Assembly: GCA_023267415.1 (NCBI GenBank) | Contig: JAHFNM010000018.1 | Coordinates: forward strand, 1-15,199 | Source of the DNA: Candidatus Nomurabacteria bacterium | Lineage (GTDB): Bacteria; Patescibacteriota; Minisyncoccia; Phycocordibacterales; UBA9973 | Direction of reading: 5' to 3' | Length of the DNA: 15,199 bases | Shown here: positions 1-5,968 of the stretch, piece after piece | Position numbering within the stretch: the stretch's first letter is position 1 | How the letters are laid out: each line of letters begins with the position of its first letter | Notes under the pieces: model-generated | The model's input: only the letters and a program-made list of their open reading frames with translations | The model's database searches: none | Told to the model about the DNA's origin: nothing | Position numbers and translations under genes: made by a program

Positions 1-303
1 GCGGGCAACGGCAATTTCCACATTATTCCGCTGATTGAACTCGACGCACGCCTTTCGGAAAGGATGATCATGGATGTTTCGCAGGAAGTGTATTCGCTTG
101 TTCTGTCATTCGGAGGATCGATCACGGCTGAGCATAACGACGGCATCATTCGTACACCGTTTTTGATCGATCAGTATGGCCCTGAGACGATCGCGCTCTT
201 CGCGCAGGTAAAAAAGATCTTCGATCCGCAAAATATATTTAACCCGGGCAAAAAAGTGGGACTGACGAAAAAAGATATTGGGAAATATTTGATAAAAGGT
301 TAA
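1..303 (+). CDS. FAD-linked oxidase (GlcD/D-lactate dehydrogenase-like), C-terminal fragment
   Basis: This is the last 100 codons of a gene that begins upstream of the window. The visible part is the C-terminal substrate/cofactor domain of FAD-linked oxidases related to glycolate oxidase GlcD and D-lactate dehydrogenases. Three family landmarks are seen in order: GNGNFH near the left edge, GSITAEHNDGIIR in the middle (the family's GS-x(3)-EH-x-DG pattern) and FDPQNIFNPGKK near the end. Such enzymes oxidise 2-hydroxy acids or similar substrates with bound FAD. The substrate cannot be told from this fragment. The frame is open from base 1 and ends in TAA. Family assignment is firm; exact function is open. 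Confidence 0.85.
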   Translation, partial: AGNGNFHIIPLIELDARLSERMIMDVSQEVYSLVLSFGGSITAEHNDGIIRTPFLIDQYGPETIALFAQVKKIFDPQNIFNPGKKVGLTKKDIGKYLIKG

Positions 304-312
304 ATGTGCAAT

Positions 313-340
313 AAAAAAAGCGAGCCTATAAAGACTCGCT
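313..340 (-). terminator. intrinsic terminator of the 375-599 (-) gene
   Basis: A stem of AGCGAG (319-324) with CTCGCT (335-340) is followed, read on the minus strand, by seven T residues (313-319 as A on the plus strand). This is a standard rho-independent terminator for the minus-strand gene ending at 375. On the plus strand it lacks a T tract, so it is a poor terminator for the oxidase gene. Confidence 0.75.
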
Positions 341-374
341 GTAACCAACCCTTGCCCTTCACATAGGCAATTCG

Positions 375-599
375 TTAAAAGGAGAAAGCAACCTGCGGTG
401 CCAACGCCAGGACATAACCGATCACGCCCGCCAGTATCAGTTTCCATGAATGATGGAGTACTTTACTGAGAGTGTGTCTTGTCCAGTGCATATATGCAGA
501 TGGTTTCTGCGCTATGGTTGCCAACCCTAAGCCGATGATCCAGAACAGTATCAAGAATGTTCCGAGGCATCCGACTAAGCTCGTATGATATGTGTGCAT
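375..599 (-). CDS. small two-helix membrane protein, unknown function
   Basis: I do not recognise this 74-residue protein. It has two strongly hydrophobic segments, about residues 7-27 and 52-70, with a basic His/Trp/Lys linker (QKPSAYMHWTRHTLSKVLHH) between them, so it is probably a two-pass inner-membrane protein. The frame can be extended to a TTG at 653, but that TTG is the first triplet of a near-perfect -35 box and the next ATG lies inside the -10 box. The first ATG that can be in the transcript is at 599. A dedicated promoter upstream and an intrinsic terminator downstream argue that it is a real single-gene unit. It is divergent from rplY. No Shine-Dalgarno is seen in the short leader. 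Confidence 0.65.
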   Translation of the reverse strand: MHTYHTSLVGCLGTFLILFWIIGLGLATIAQKPSAYMHWTRHTLSKVLHHSWKLILAGVIGYVLALAPQVAFSF

Positions 600-624
600 A
601 AACAACAGTGTTTTTATTAATCGC

Positions 625-653
625 ATTATATAACTTTTAAGTACTTGAGTCAA
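625..653 (-). promoter_or_regulatory. sigma70-type promoter for the 375-599 (-) gene
   Basis: On the minus strand TTGACT (653-648) and TATAAT (630-625) are separated by exactly 17 bases. Transcription should start near 618, giving a leader of about 19 bases. The -35 box lies inside a perfect 15-base palindrome (642-656, arms TACTTGA and TCAAGTA around one G). Confidence 0.8.
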
Positions 654-681
654 GTAATCTTCATTGGGCTATTCGGTGTTG

Positions 682-719
682 TGAGTCATTTTTGACTCAT
701 AGCGTTTTATGTGTATAAT
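682..719 (+). promoter_or_regulatory. rplY promoter overlapping an inverted repeat; leaderless start
   Basis: TTGACT (692-697) and TATAAT (714-719) are spaced by 16 bases. The -10 box ends 8 bases before the rplY ATG at 728, so the mRNA should start at or within a base or two of the start codon. The -35 box forms the right arm of an inverted repeat, TGAGTCA (682-688) and TGACTCA (693-699) around TTTT. That repeat could be an operator or simply a hairpin in the DNA. It shares the TGAGTCA core with the palindrome at the divergent minus-strand promoter. Confidence 0.75.
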
Positions 720-727
720 AGGCACCT

Positions 728-1369
728 ATGGTTATAAAACTCAAAGCAAGCCTGCGTGACGCCGGCAAAAATCTTACCAATATCCGCGCAGAAGGACTTG
801 TTCCTGCTGTTGTGTACGGTGCCGGTCGCGAGAACACTTCTATCTCTGTTGCAATGCAGGATTTTTTGAAGGTCTATAAGGAGGCAGGTGAATCGGGAAC
901 TGTATCACTCGAACTTCCATCTGGAACAGCTACAGTACTTGTTCACGAGCTCACTCTCGATCCAGTCAAAAACACTCCTCAGCACGTAGACTTCCTCGCT
1001 ATCGACGTCAACAAGCCTATCGAAGTTGCTATTCCGCTTGAATTCGTTGGCGTTTCGCCTGCGGTCAAGGGAAGCCTTGGGACGCTCATCAAGCAGCTCC
1101 ATGAAATCGAGGTTAAGGGCCTTCCAAAGGATCTTCCTCACTCGATCGAAGTCGATATTTCATCTCTCGACGTTGTGGATAGCCATATCTCCGTATCAGA
1201 CCTCAAGATCCCAGCAGGCGTAGAAGTACTCGCAAATGACACTGACATCGTTGCTACGATCGCAGCGGTCAAGGAAGAGGTTGAAGAGGCTGCTACAGCT
1301 ATCGACTTCGACTCAATCGAGGTTGAAAAGAAAGGAAAGAAGGAGGAAGAAGCTGCTCCTGAGGCATAA
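728..1369 (+). CDS. rplY: 50S ribosomal protein bL25 (TL5/CTC type)
   Basis: A 213-residue long-form bL25 of the TL5/CTC family, which binds 5S rRNA in the central protuberance of the large ribosomal subunit. The N-terminal 5S-binding domain spans about residues 1-92, with the typical RAEGLVPAVVYG and VLVHELTLDPVKNTPQHVDFLAI segments. The C-terminal beta domain follows at about 95-185 (PIEVAIPLEFVG, ISSLDVVDSHISVSDLKIPAGVEVL). The tail from about 185 is acidic then Lys/Glu-rich and probably disordered. The ATG is chosen because it begins the family's N-terminus and lies 8 bases after the -10 box, implying a leaderless mRNA. It stands alone; the next gene has its own promoter. Confidence 0.95.
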   Translation: MVIKLKASLRDAGKNLTNIRAEGLVPAVVYGAGRENTSISVAMQDFLKVYKEAGESGTVSLELPSGTATVLVHELTLDPVKNTPQHVDFLAIDVNKPIEVAIPLEFVGVSPAVKGSLGTLIKQLHEIEVKGLPKDLPHSIEVDISSLDVVDSHISVSDLKIPAGVEVLANDTDIVATIAAVKEEVEEAATAIDFDSIEVEKKGKKEEEAAPEA

Positions 1370-1394
1370 TCTCAAAATTACACCCAATCGCATA

Positions 1395-1430
1395 TGCTAT
1401 AATGAAAGGACCTCCAGTTGGAGGTCCTTT
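1395..1430 (+). promoter_or_regulatory. extended -10 promoter and perfect hairpin ahead of the transglycosylase gene
   Basis: TG-C-TATAAT (1395-1403) is an extended -10 element with no clear -35, so transcription would start near 1410. A perfect 11-bp hairpin follows: AAAGGACCTCC (1405-1415), loop AGTT, GGAGGTCCTTT (1420-1430). Its right arm carries GGAGG, a Shine-Dalgarno-like sequence 10 bases before the ATG at 1435. In read-through RNA from rplY the full hairpin would bury this site. In RNA started near 1410 only about 6 bp can form. The hairpin may also partly terminate rplY, though its T tract is short. Confidence 0.6.
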
Positions 1431-1434
1431 AACT

Positions 1435-2817
1435 ATGAAAAAAATCCTTTTACCCATTATATTTTCTCTTTCCCTCATCCTCAGTAGTATTCCCATAGAC
1501 ACATACACGGCACATGCCGACTTCGACTGCCTTACGCTCACTTCAAGCGCGACGGCTGATCAGCGTGCTTATTGTCAGAATCAGATCAATGACCTCGAGG
1601 CTCAGCTGAAAGTCCTCAACAGCCAGCTTGCCGCGCAAAAATCCAAGTCCGGCACGTTGCAGGGCGATATCAATGTCCTGACTGCGCAGATCAATGCCAA
1701 GAAGACGGAGATCAAGGCCAAGCAGCTCAAGGTGGCTCAGTTGAAGGAGTCCATCACGGAAAAACAGAAGGCTATCGTTTCGCTGACAGACAAGATCCAG
1801 AACCAAAAAGAATCGCTTGCTCAGCTCATTCGGAAGACAAACGAAATGGATCACGAAACGGTCGGTGATTTTTTGCTTGCGTCACAGTCCCTTTCCGCGT
1901 TTTATTCGGACGTGAGCCGTTTCGATACGCTCAAATCGCAAGTGAAGCTCTCCGTGGACAATATCAATGCGATCCGTGGCGTCACCGAGCAGACCAAGGC
2001 CAACCTTGAAAAGGAGCAGGACAAAACTTTGGATGAGAAGCAGGCCTTGGCTGTGATCCAAAAGACCATCGAACAAAATCAGACTACGCAAAAGACCCTG
2101 CTCTCCATCAGTAAAAGCCAGGAGTCGGAATATCAAAAAATCATCGCCGCGCAGCAAGCAAAGGTTACTCAGATCAAAGCAAAACTCTTCCAGCTTGCCG
2201 GAGGAGGTCAGGCTATCCGCTTCGATGTCGCGCTTCAATATGCGAACGAAGCTGCGGCCAAGACGGGAATTGATCCTGCTTTCTTGCTTGCTGAGCTTAC
2301 GCAAGAATCCAACCTCGGTGCCAACGTGGGGCAATGTTTCCTTACAAATACGGACACGGGAGCCGGAGTGGGTGCGAATTCGGGCAAGCAATTCACTAAT
2401 GTCATGAAGCCGACGCGCGATGTTCAGCCATTCCTCGCCATTACCTCATCGCTCGGCATGGATTGGAAGACGACCCGAGTTTCCTGCCCGATTGCCGGTG
2501 TTGCTGGCTACGGAGGAGCGATGGGACCGGCTCAATTTATTGCCTCTACATGGACTCTGTTTGTTTCTCGCCTGCAAAAGGCTCTTGGGCACACGCCAAA
2601 TCCGTGGATGCCGGAAGACGCATTCATGGCTTCATCGCTTTACCTTACCGATCTCGGTGGCGTGGGCACGAGTGCCAGCGCTCAAACTCGCGCCTCATGC
2701 AAATACTATGGCTCAGGCGGATCGACGTGTTCATACGGCAGAAATGTTCAGACGCTCAAGCTTGCGATCCAAAGCGACATTGACTACTTGAATCAATACG
2801 GGATTTCGAGAAGGTAA
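1435..2817 (+). CDS. secreted coiled-coil lytic transglycosylase-like protein
   Basis: A 460-residue exported protein. Residues 1-28 are a signal peptide (MKKILLPIIF start, cut probable after TAHA). Residues about 40-250 are Gln/Lys-rich coiled coil of the kind found in PcsB- and EnvC-like cell-wall proteins. The C-terminal part is a lysozyme-like fold: ALQYANEAAAKTGIDPAFLLAELTQESNLG with the likely catalytic Glu at residue 291, then GYGGAMGPAQFIASTW, the conserved motif of lytic transglycosylases. It should cleave peptidoglycan glycan strands outside the membrane, with the coiled coil perhaps positioning or regulating it. The frame reaches back to 1402, but that extension crosses the -10 box and hairpin; ATG 1435 gives the signal peptide and a GGAGG 10 bases upstream. 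Several Cys residues in the catalytic part may form disulfides. Confidence 0.85.
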   Translation: MKKILLPIIFSLSLILSSIPIDTYTAHADFDCLTLTSSATADQRAYCQNQINDLEAQLKVLNSQLAAQKSKSGTLQGDINVLTAQINAKKTEIKAKQLKVAQLKESITEKQKAIVSLTDKIQNQKESLAQLIRKTNEMDHETVGDFLLASQSLSAFYSDVSRFDTLKSQVKLSVDNINAIRGVTEQTKANLEKEQDKTLDEKQALAVIQKTIEQNQTTQKTLLSISKSQESEYQKIIAAQQAKVTQIKAKLFQLAGGGQAIRFDVALQYANEAAAKTGIDPAFLLAELTQESNLGANVGQCFLTNTDTGAGVGANSGKQFTNVMKPTRDVQPFLAITSSLGMDWKTTRVSCPIAGVAGYGGAMGPAQFIASTWTLFVSRLQKALGHTPNPWMPEDAFMASSLYLTDLGGVGTSASAQTRASCKYYGSGGSTCSYGRNVQTLKLAIQSDIDYLNQYGISRR

Positions 2818-2835
2818 ATAGGTTATAAAAATAAG

Positions 2836-2868
2836 AAAGAGCAGTTTCGCTTCGCGAAACTGCTCTTT
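2836..2868. terminator. bidirectional terminator between convergent genes
   Basis: A perfect 15-bp stem, AAAGAGCAGTTTCGC (2836-2850) and its complement (2854-2868), with a TTC loop. It sits 18 bases after the transglycosylase stop and 3 bases beyond the stop of the minus-strand gene at 2872, so it can serve both convergent transcripts. Confidence 0.85.
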
Positions 2869-2871
2869 GTG

Positions 2872-3447
2872 TCATGCTGCTTTTGATTTTTCAGGATCTT
2901 CTTTCTTTGTTTCAGGTTCGTCCGCTTTCATTTTGAAAGGAACGTCTTCGCGACAGCTGCATTTCTTGTATTGTTGCATGTGCTGTTCACAAACATGAAA
3001 ACGATATCCAGTACCCCAGACATTTATCCAGATATGCTCAGATGCCTGGTTTGGACAATCGGCCAGGATGCATAAATTGTCATTCCTGTCCGGGTATTGC
3101 TTTAGGCGCATCCGAGGTCTCATCGAATGTCCGAAGCCTGACAATTCCTTTTCGATCGTTTCTTCAAACGTCAATGGTCGGTGTCCAGGTTTGAGGTTTT
3201 TAACATTGAAATATACCCATCTCTTTTCTTCGTCAGGAATTTTTGGATCAAGATAGGTAGGGAAGGACATGAGCGGAATGTCGGGGAAGCATACGGCGAT
3301 ATTTGATTTCCTATCGTCAGGAGGGAAGCCGAGTGTATCCATATCCTGCTTGCTAAGGTACTTCACGACGTGTCCATTTTTGCCTACGAGCCAGTTTGAC
3401 CCGTTAATAACCGTTATCGGGTCGTCCGGCTTATATTTTCTTTTCAT
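2872..3447 (-). CDS. hypothetical protein with Cys/His-rich C-terminal cluster
   Basis: I do not recognise this 191-residue soluble protein. There is no signal peptide or membrane segment. The N-terminal half has the pattern GSNWLVGKNGHVVKYLSKQDMDTLGF. The C-terminal half carries Cys126, Cys131, His138, Cys153, His156, Cys163 and Cys165, a spacing compatible with a zinc-binding fold, although I cannot name the family. The last 20 residues are charged and Pro/Glu/Lys-rich. It is the only complete gene here ending in TGA, and the terminator begins 3 bases later, which supports TGA being read as stop. The promoter lies at 3463-3490 with a leader of about 9 bases. It is divergent from rpmE. Confidence 0.75.
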   Translation of the reverse strand: MKRKYKPDDPITVINGSNWLVGKNGHVVKYLSKQDMDTLGFPPDDRKSNIAVCFPDIPLMSFPTYLDPKIPDEEKRWVYFNVKNLKPGHRPLTFEETIEKELSGFGHSMRPRMRLKQYPDRNDNLCILADCPNQASEHIWINVWGTGYRFHVCEQHMQQYKKCSCREDVPFKMKADEPETKKEDPEKSKAA

Positions 3448-3462
3448 AGGAGTTTTTTCTTA

Positions 3463-3490
3463 TTTATACTCCGTTTCGAGTGCTTGTCAA
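3463..3490 (-). promoter_or_regulatory. promoter of the 2872-3447 (-) gene
   Basis: On the minus strand TTGACA (3490-3485) and TATAAA (3468-3463) are 16 bases apart. The -10 box ends 15 bases before the ATG, so the leader would be only about 9 bases and lacks a Shine-Dalgarno. Confidence 0.7.
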
Positions 3491-3512
3491 AGCATTTTTG
3501 ATATGCTATTAT
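3484..3512 (+). promoter_or_regulatory. rpmE promoter sharing its -35 region with the divergent promoter
   Basis: TTGTCA (3484-3489) and TATTAT (3507-3512) are spaced by 17 bases. The -10 box ends 9 bases before the rpmE ATG at 3522, giving a leader of about 3 bases. The -35 hexamer overlaps the minus-strand -35 (3485-3490) almost completely, so the two polymerases should compete for the same bases. Confidence 0.7.
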
Positions 3513-3521
3513 CTCGGAGTT

Positions 3522-3755
3522 ATGCAAAAAGACATTCACCCAACATATCATTCGACTGCGAAGGCAACCTGCGTCTGCGGGGCTGCGTATACTGTCGGAT
3601 CTACAAAGGACACTCTCACTGTTGAAATCTGCTCGGCTTGCCATCCTTTCTACACTGGAAAAGAAAACATTCTCGACACAGCAGGACGTCTTGATCGCTT
3701 CAAGAAGCGCCAGGCTACCGCCACTTCAATCAAGGCAAAGAAAGCAGCAAAGTAA
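3522..3755 (+). CDS. rpmE: 50S ribosomal protein bL31 (zinc-binding form)
   Basis: A 77-residue bL31, a protein of the large ribosomal subunit that helps bridge the subunits. It begins with the family's MQKDIHP. The zinc ligands of the C+ type are all present: Cys17 and Cys19 in CVCG, Cys37 and Cys40 in CSACHPFYTG. The middle and end (GRLDRFKKR, then a Lys/Ala-rich tail) are typical. An in-frame extension back to 3480 would run through the promoter and is rejected. It forms a single-gene unit with a strong terminator 9 bases after the stop. The zinc-replete form implies no reliance on the Cys-less paralogue, at least at this locus. Confidence 0.95.
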   Translation: MQKDIHPTYHSTAKATCVCGAAYTVGSTKDTLTVEICSACHPFYTGKENILDTAGRLDRFKKRQATATSIKAKKAAK

Positions 3756-3763
3756 CGCATTTG

Positions 3764-3801
3764 AAAAGCACAAAATCGCCGCTAGGCGATTTTGTGCTTT
3801 T
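3764..3801 (+). terminator. rpmE terminator
   Basis: A perfect 17-bp stem with loop GCTA. The left arm (3764-3780) starts AAAAGCACAAAATCGCC and the right arm (3785-3801) ends in GCTTTT. The A tract before and T tract in the stem make it usable from either strand. Confidence 0.85.
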
Positions 3802-3836
3802 CGGGGCTTTGAGCTTTACGCTTTGTGCCTTAAGCT

Positions 3837-4838
3837 ATGTATATGAATTTAATCGACCGCCTTCCAGAACTAAAAAAAGACCATAAGACCTCGTACTTTG
3901 CCGAAAGTTATGAGAAGCTTTTGCGTGAGGAAGAACAGGTTCGTGAGTTGCTCTCTGGCGACAGCGACTTACACGAAATGGCCGTCAAAGAACTCGAGCT
4001 CATCGAAGCGCAGAAGCATGGGCTTGAAGCTCAGATCGAAGCCATCGAAGCATCCGACAAAGAAGAGGAGCAATTCCCAAACGAAGTGGTCCTCGAAATT
4101 CGCGCCGGTGCAGGAGGGGACGAAGCATCGCTTTTTGCGGCCGAGCTTGTAGGTGCCTATCAAAAATATGCCGAAACTCAGAAGTGGAGCTGGAAGAAGC
4201 TCGAAGGTTCGCCTTCGGATGTAGGAGGATACAAAGATGCTTCATTCGAGATTCGCGGAAAGGATGTGTACAAGCAGCTTCGCTTCGAAACCGGCACTCA
4301 CCGCGTCCAGCGCATTCCTGATACCGAAAAGAACGGTCGCATCCATACTTCCACCATCACCGTGGCGGTTTTGCCGATTCGCAAAAAAGTGAATTTTGTC
4401 ATCAATCCGAGTGATCTTGATATGGAATACTCACGCGCCGGCGGCAAGGGTGGCCAGAACGTGAACAAGGTGGAAACAGCTGTGCGTCTCATCCATCGTC
4501 CGACCGGACTCGATGTTCGATCGACCAGTGAGCGCTCCCAGCTTGCAAACCGTGAGAAGGCCATGGAAATCCTTACTGCAAAGATCCAGATGATGAAGGA
4601 AGCTGAAGAACATGCGAAGTATTCTGCCGAGCGAAAAACACAGGTGGGCACCGCCGACCGCAGCGAGAAGATCCGCACCTACAACTATCCGCAGGATCGC
4701 GTGACCGATCACCGCATAAGGCAGTCATGGTCCAATATTCCGGGCATTATGGCGGGCAACATCGGCAAGATCATTGCAGCACTTGAGGAAGGTGAGCTTG
4801 GGGGAGGGACCCAAGCGCAAGACCTTGAGCAGTGGTAA
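3837..4838 (+). CDS. prfA: peptide chain release factor 1 (RF1)
   Basis: RF1 recognises UAA and UAG in the ribosomal A site and triggers peptide release. The 333-residue protein has an N-terminal helical domain (about 1-85), then IRAGAGGDEASLFA, the codon-recognition domain and the GGQ loop (residues 205-207 in RAGGKGGQNVNKVETAVR), whose Gln acts in hydrolysis. The anticodon-like tripeptide is PDT (161-163, in RVQRIPDTEKNGRIHTS), a PxT form as in RF1 and not the SPF of RF2. It is some 25 residues shorter at the N-terminus than E. coli RF1. Start choice is uncertain between ATG 3837 and ATG 3843; neither has a Shine-Dalgarno. It fits a genome whose genes end almost entirely in TAA/TAG. Confidence 0.95.
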   Translation: MYMNLIDRLPELKKDHKTSYFAESYEKLLREEEQVRELLSGDSDLHEMAVKELELIEAQKHGLEAQIEAIEASDKEEEQFPNEVVLEIRAGAGGDEASLFAAELVGAYQKYAETQKWSWKKLEGSPSDVGGYKDASFEIRGKDVYKQLRFETGTHRVQRIPDTEKNGRIHTSTITVAVLPIRKKVNFVINPSDLDMEYSRAGGKGGQNVNKVETAVRLIHRPTGLDVRSTSERSQLANREKAMEILTAKIQMMKEAEEHAKYSAERKTQVGTADRSEKIRTYNYPQDRVTDHRIRQSWSNIPGIMAGNIGKIIAALEEGELGGGTQAQDLEQW

Positions 4839-4993
4839 TCCATTGCGAAAGGTGTACAGTCCCTGTAAGGGAAGGAAGGGGACGCAGGGGAGGAAGAATA
4901 ATTTTCCGGCATTGTGTCATCCTTGATTCAGGATCTAGGTTGTTGTACTATTGAAATGAATACATTTCTAAACAGTACCTAAAATCAACGTTT
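4839..4993. other. intergenic region with purine-rich tract and candidate -10 box
   Basis: This 155-base gap holds a purine-rich stretch (about 4867-4911), a weak 5-bp hairpin (TCCCT 4860-4864 with AGGGA 4868-4872) and another weak hairpin (ATCCT with AGGAT around 4919-4934). There is no convincing prfA terminator. TAAAAT at 4980-4985 ends 8 bases before the next ATG at 4994 and could be a -10 box of the leaderless type seen at rplY. No good -35 box pairs with it. Confidence 0.4.
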
Positions 4994-5137
4994 ATGAGAA
5001 ACAATCCTATGGTAGGAAAAGCCTCCTCAAATGGCATTGGAGCAGACACAGGCTGGGGTCGCGATGGAGACAATCCACGCACCAGTAATGGTATCGGCGC
5101 TCAGTCGATGAAATTCGACACTGACACTGGTGCTTAG
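4994..5137 (+). CDS. 47-residue small protein with repeated SNGIGA motif
   Basis: An unrecognised small gene: ATG to TAG, 47 residues, rich in Gly, Asn, Asp and Thr, with no hydrophobic segment. Its main feature is an internal repeat: SNGIGADTG near residue 12 and SNGIGAQSM near residue 31, with DTDTGA at the end. The two SNGIGA copies use different codons at five of six positions, including TCA versus AGT for Ser. That means the repeat is kept at protein level and not as DNA, which is good evidence for coding. A -10-like box ends 8 bases upstream, suggesting a leaderless mRNA, and a hairpin terminator follows at 5204-5231. Function is unknown; it could be a small structural or secreted-like peptide, but no signal sequence is visible. 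Confidence 0.6.
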   Translation: MRNNPMVGKASSNGIGADTGWGRDGDNPRTSNGIGAQSMKFDTDTGA

Positions 5138-5203
5138 TAAGATTTTTGTTCAACCTCTCAAGCATGTTATGGCAACAGCAAAGAAAGCAGCTCCGAATGG
5201 AGA

Positions 5204-5231
5204 AAATGCCCCCATATATATGGGGGCATTT
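5204..5231 (+). terminator. terminator after the 47-residue gene
   Basis: Perfect 10-bp stem, AAATGCCCCC (5204-5213) with GGGGGCATTT (5222-5231), AT-only loop, followed by TATTTTACTTATTTTT. Confidence 0.8.
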
Positions 5232-5251
5232 ATTTTACTTATTTTTGTGAA

Positions 5252-5280
5252 TTGACATCCATTGTCCCGTACTGTATAAA
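5252..5280 (+). promoter_or_regulatory. promoter of the 5348-5758 gene
   Basis: TTGACA (5252-5257, perfect consensus) and TATAAA (5275-5280) are spaced by 17 bases. Start of transcription is expected near 5287, leaving a leader of about 60 bases, longer than is usual in this window. Confidence 0.75.
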
Positions 5281-5347
5281 ATACATAATCAAGGTCAAGC
5301 CCGCCTGCATTTGCAAAGGGATTATTCATTCCAAAAAACATAATTGT

Positions 5348-5758
5348 ATGCCGACGCGTAAAATAGGAGACCCAACAATTATTACCATTGAGACCGGTGC
5401 AAATTATGTACCTCCCCACCCAATAATGAATGGAGTTTTACCGCCATTGCCTGGAAAAACCTACTTCGCAAGGCTATATCCGGTAAAGATGGATATTACT
5501 GTCGGGGCAGTTAGAAATCTTTGTGGGATTTCATCAGATGAGAATTGGCTCGATCTCCTTTTTGAAAAGGGAATGGAAAAGATTCCTGTAGATAAAACGG
5601 TTGCAGTTGTGCGTTTTGAAAAAGGTGACCATATGCCTTTGATTACGACGGCAGCAAAAATACCCACAGAACAAAAGACATCAACCGGATTTTTAAATCT
5701 TGCATTAAGAGACACGATTGGCCAGCAATACCTCATTGCAACATTCAACGAGCCCTAA
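5348..5758 (+). CDS. hypothetical protein, 136 residues
   Basis: I do not recognise this protein. It appears soluble, with a Pro-rich N-terminal part (ANYVPPHPIMNGVLPPLPGKTYFARLYPV), then a mixed alpha/beta segment (GISSDENWLDLLFEKGMEKIPVDKTVAVVRFEKGDHMPLI) and a short C-terminus. No cofactor or metal motif stands out. The frame is open back to a TTG at 5252, but that TTG is the -35 box of its own promoter, so ATG 5348 is the best start. No Shine-Dalgarno precedes it. It forms a monocistronic unit, with its own promoter and a strong terminator 17 bases after the stop. Codon use is more AT-rich than in the ribosomal and ATP synthase genes, which could mean low expression or a recent arrival. 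Confidence 0.65.
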   Translation: MPTRKIGDPTIITIETGANYVPPHPIMNGVLPPLPGKTYFARLYPVKMDITVGAVRNLCGISSDENWLDLLFEKGMEKIPVDKTVAVVRFEKGDHMPLITTAAKIPTEQKTSTGFLNLALRDTIGQQYLIATFNEP

Positions 5759-5775
5759 TGTAAAACACTTTATTT

Positions 5776-5803
5776 AAAAAGCAGCCAACTTTGGCTGCTT
5801 TTT
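5776..5803 (+). terminator. terminator of the 5348-5758 gene
   Basis: Perfect 12-bp stem, AAAAAGCAGCCA (5776-5787) and TGGCTGCTTTTT (5792-5803), loop ACTT, then TCTTTG. Flanking A and T tracts make it bidirectional in form. Confidence 0.85.
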
Positions 5804-5805
5804 CT

Positions 5806-5834
5806 TTGCGTACACTTTCGCCCTGTGGTACCAT
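5806..5834 (+). promoter_or_regulatory. candidate promoter of the RRM protein gene
   Basis: TTGCGT (5806-5811) and TACCAT (5829-5834) are separated by 17 bases. Both are partial consensus matches. If used, the transcript starts near 5841 and has a leader of about 128 bases. Confidence 0.45.
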
Positions 5835-5840
5835 TTAGGC

Positions 5841-5968
5841 AGTATTGAGTTTCTCATGTGCGCCTTGTTACGCAACGTGTACAGTGCAAACGCTCTACTG
5901 AGGACCATCGAAGGTCTTCAATTAACAGGTTTCGCGCGTGCGCCCGCATAAGTGCGCACAGTATAAGT
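5841..5968 (+). promoter_or_regulatory. structured 5' leader of the RRM gene with competing pairings
   Basis: GCGCACA (5954-5960), just upstream of the ATG at 5969, can pair with TGTGCGC (5857-5863) across the whole leader. It can instead pair, through GCGCAC, with the nearby GTGCGC (5938-5943). These pairings exclude each other. A further hairpin, GAGGACC with GGTCTTC around ATCGAA (about 5900-5920), lies between. The arrangement could act as a temperature- or protein-sensitive switch on translation, but this is inference from base pairing only. Confidence 0.4.

Noticed and set aside
106..447. Minus-strand open frame overlapping the oxidase gene and the gap
   Set aside because: It lies opposite a conserved coding region, crosses the terminator at 313-340 and overlaps the better supported 74-residue gene.
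3522..4838. Alternative genetic code with UGA as glycine, as in some CPR lineages
   Set aside because: The one TGA-ended gene stops just before its terminator, and no in-frame TGA occurs inside the conserved genes.
5169..5255. A 28-codon frame starting MATAKKAAPNGENAP
   Set aside because: Its second half runs through the 10-bp terminator hairpin at 5204-5231 and into the next gene's -35 box, and it has no promoter or ribosome-binding site of its own.
5858..5968. N-terminal extension of the RRM protein
   Set aside because: It adds 37 Arg-rich residues with no similarity to RRM proteins and corresponds to the structured leader; ATG 5969 gives the normal start MAKKLYVGG.
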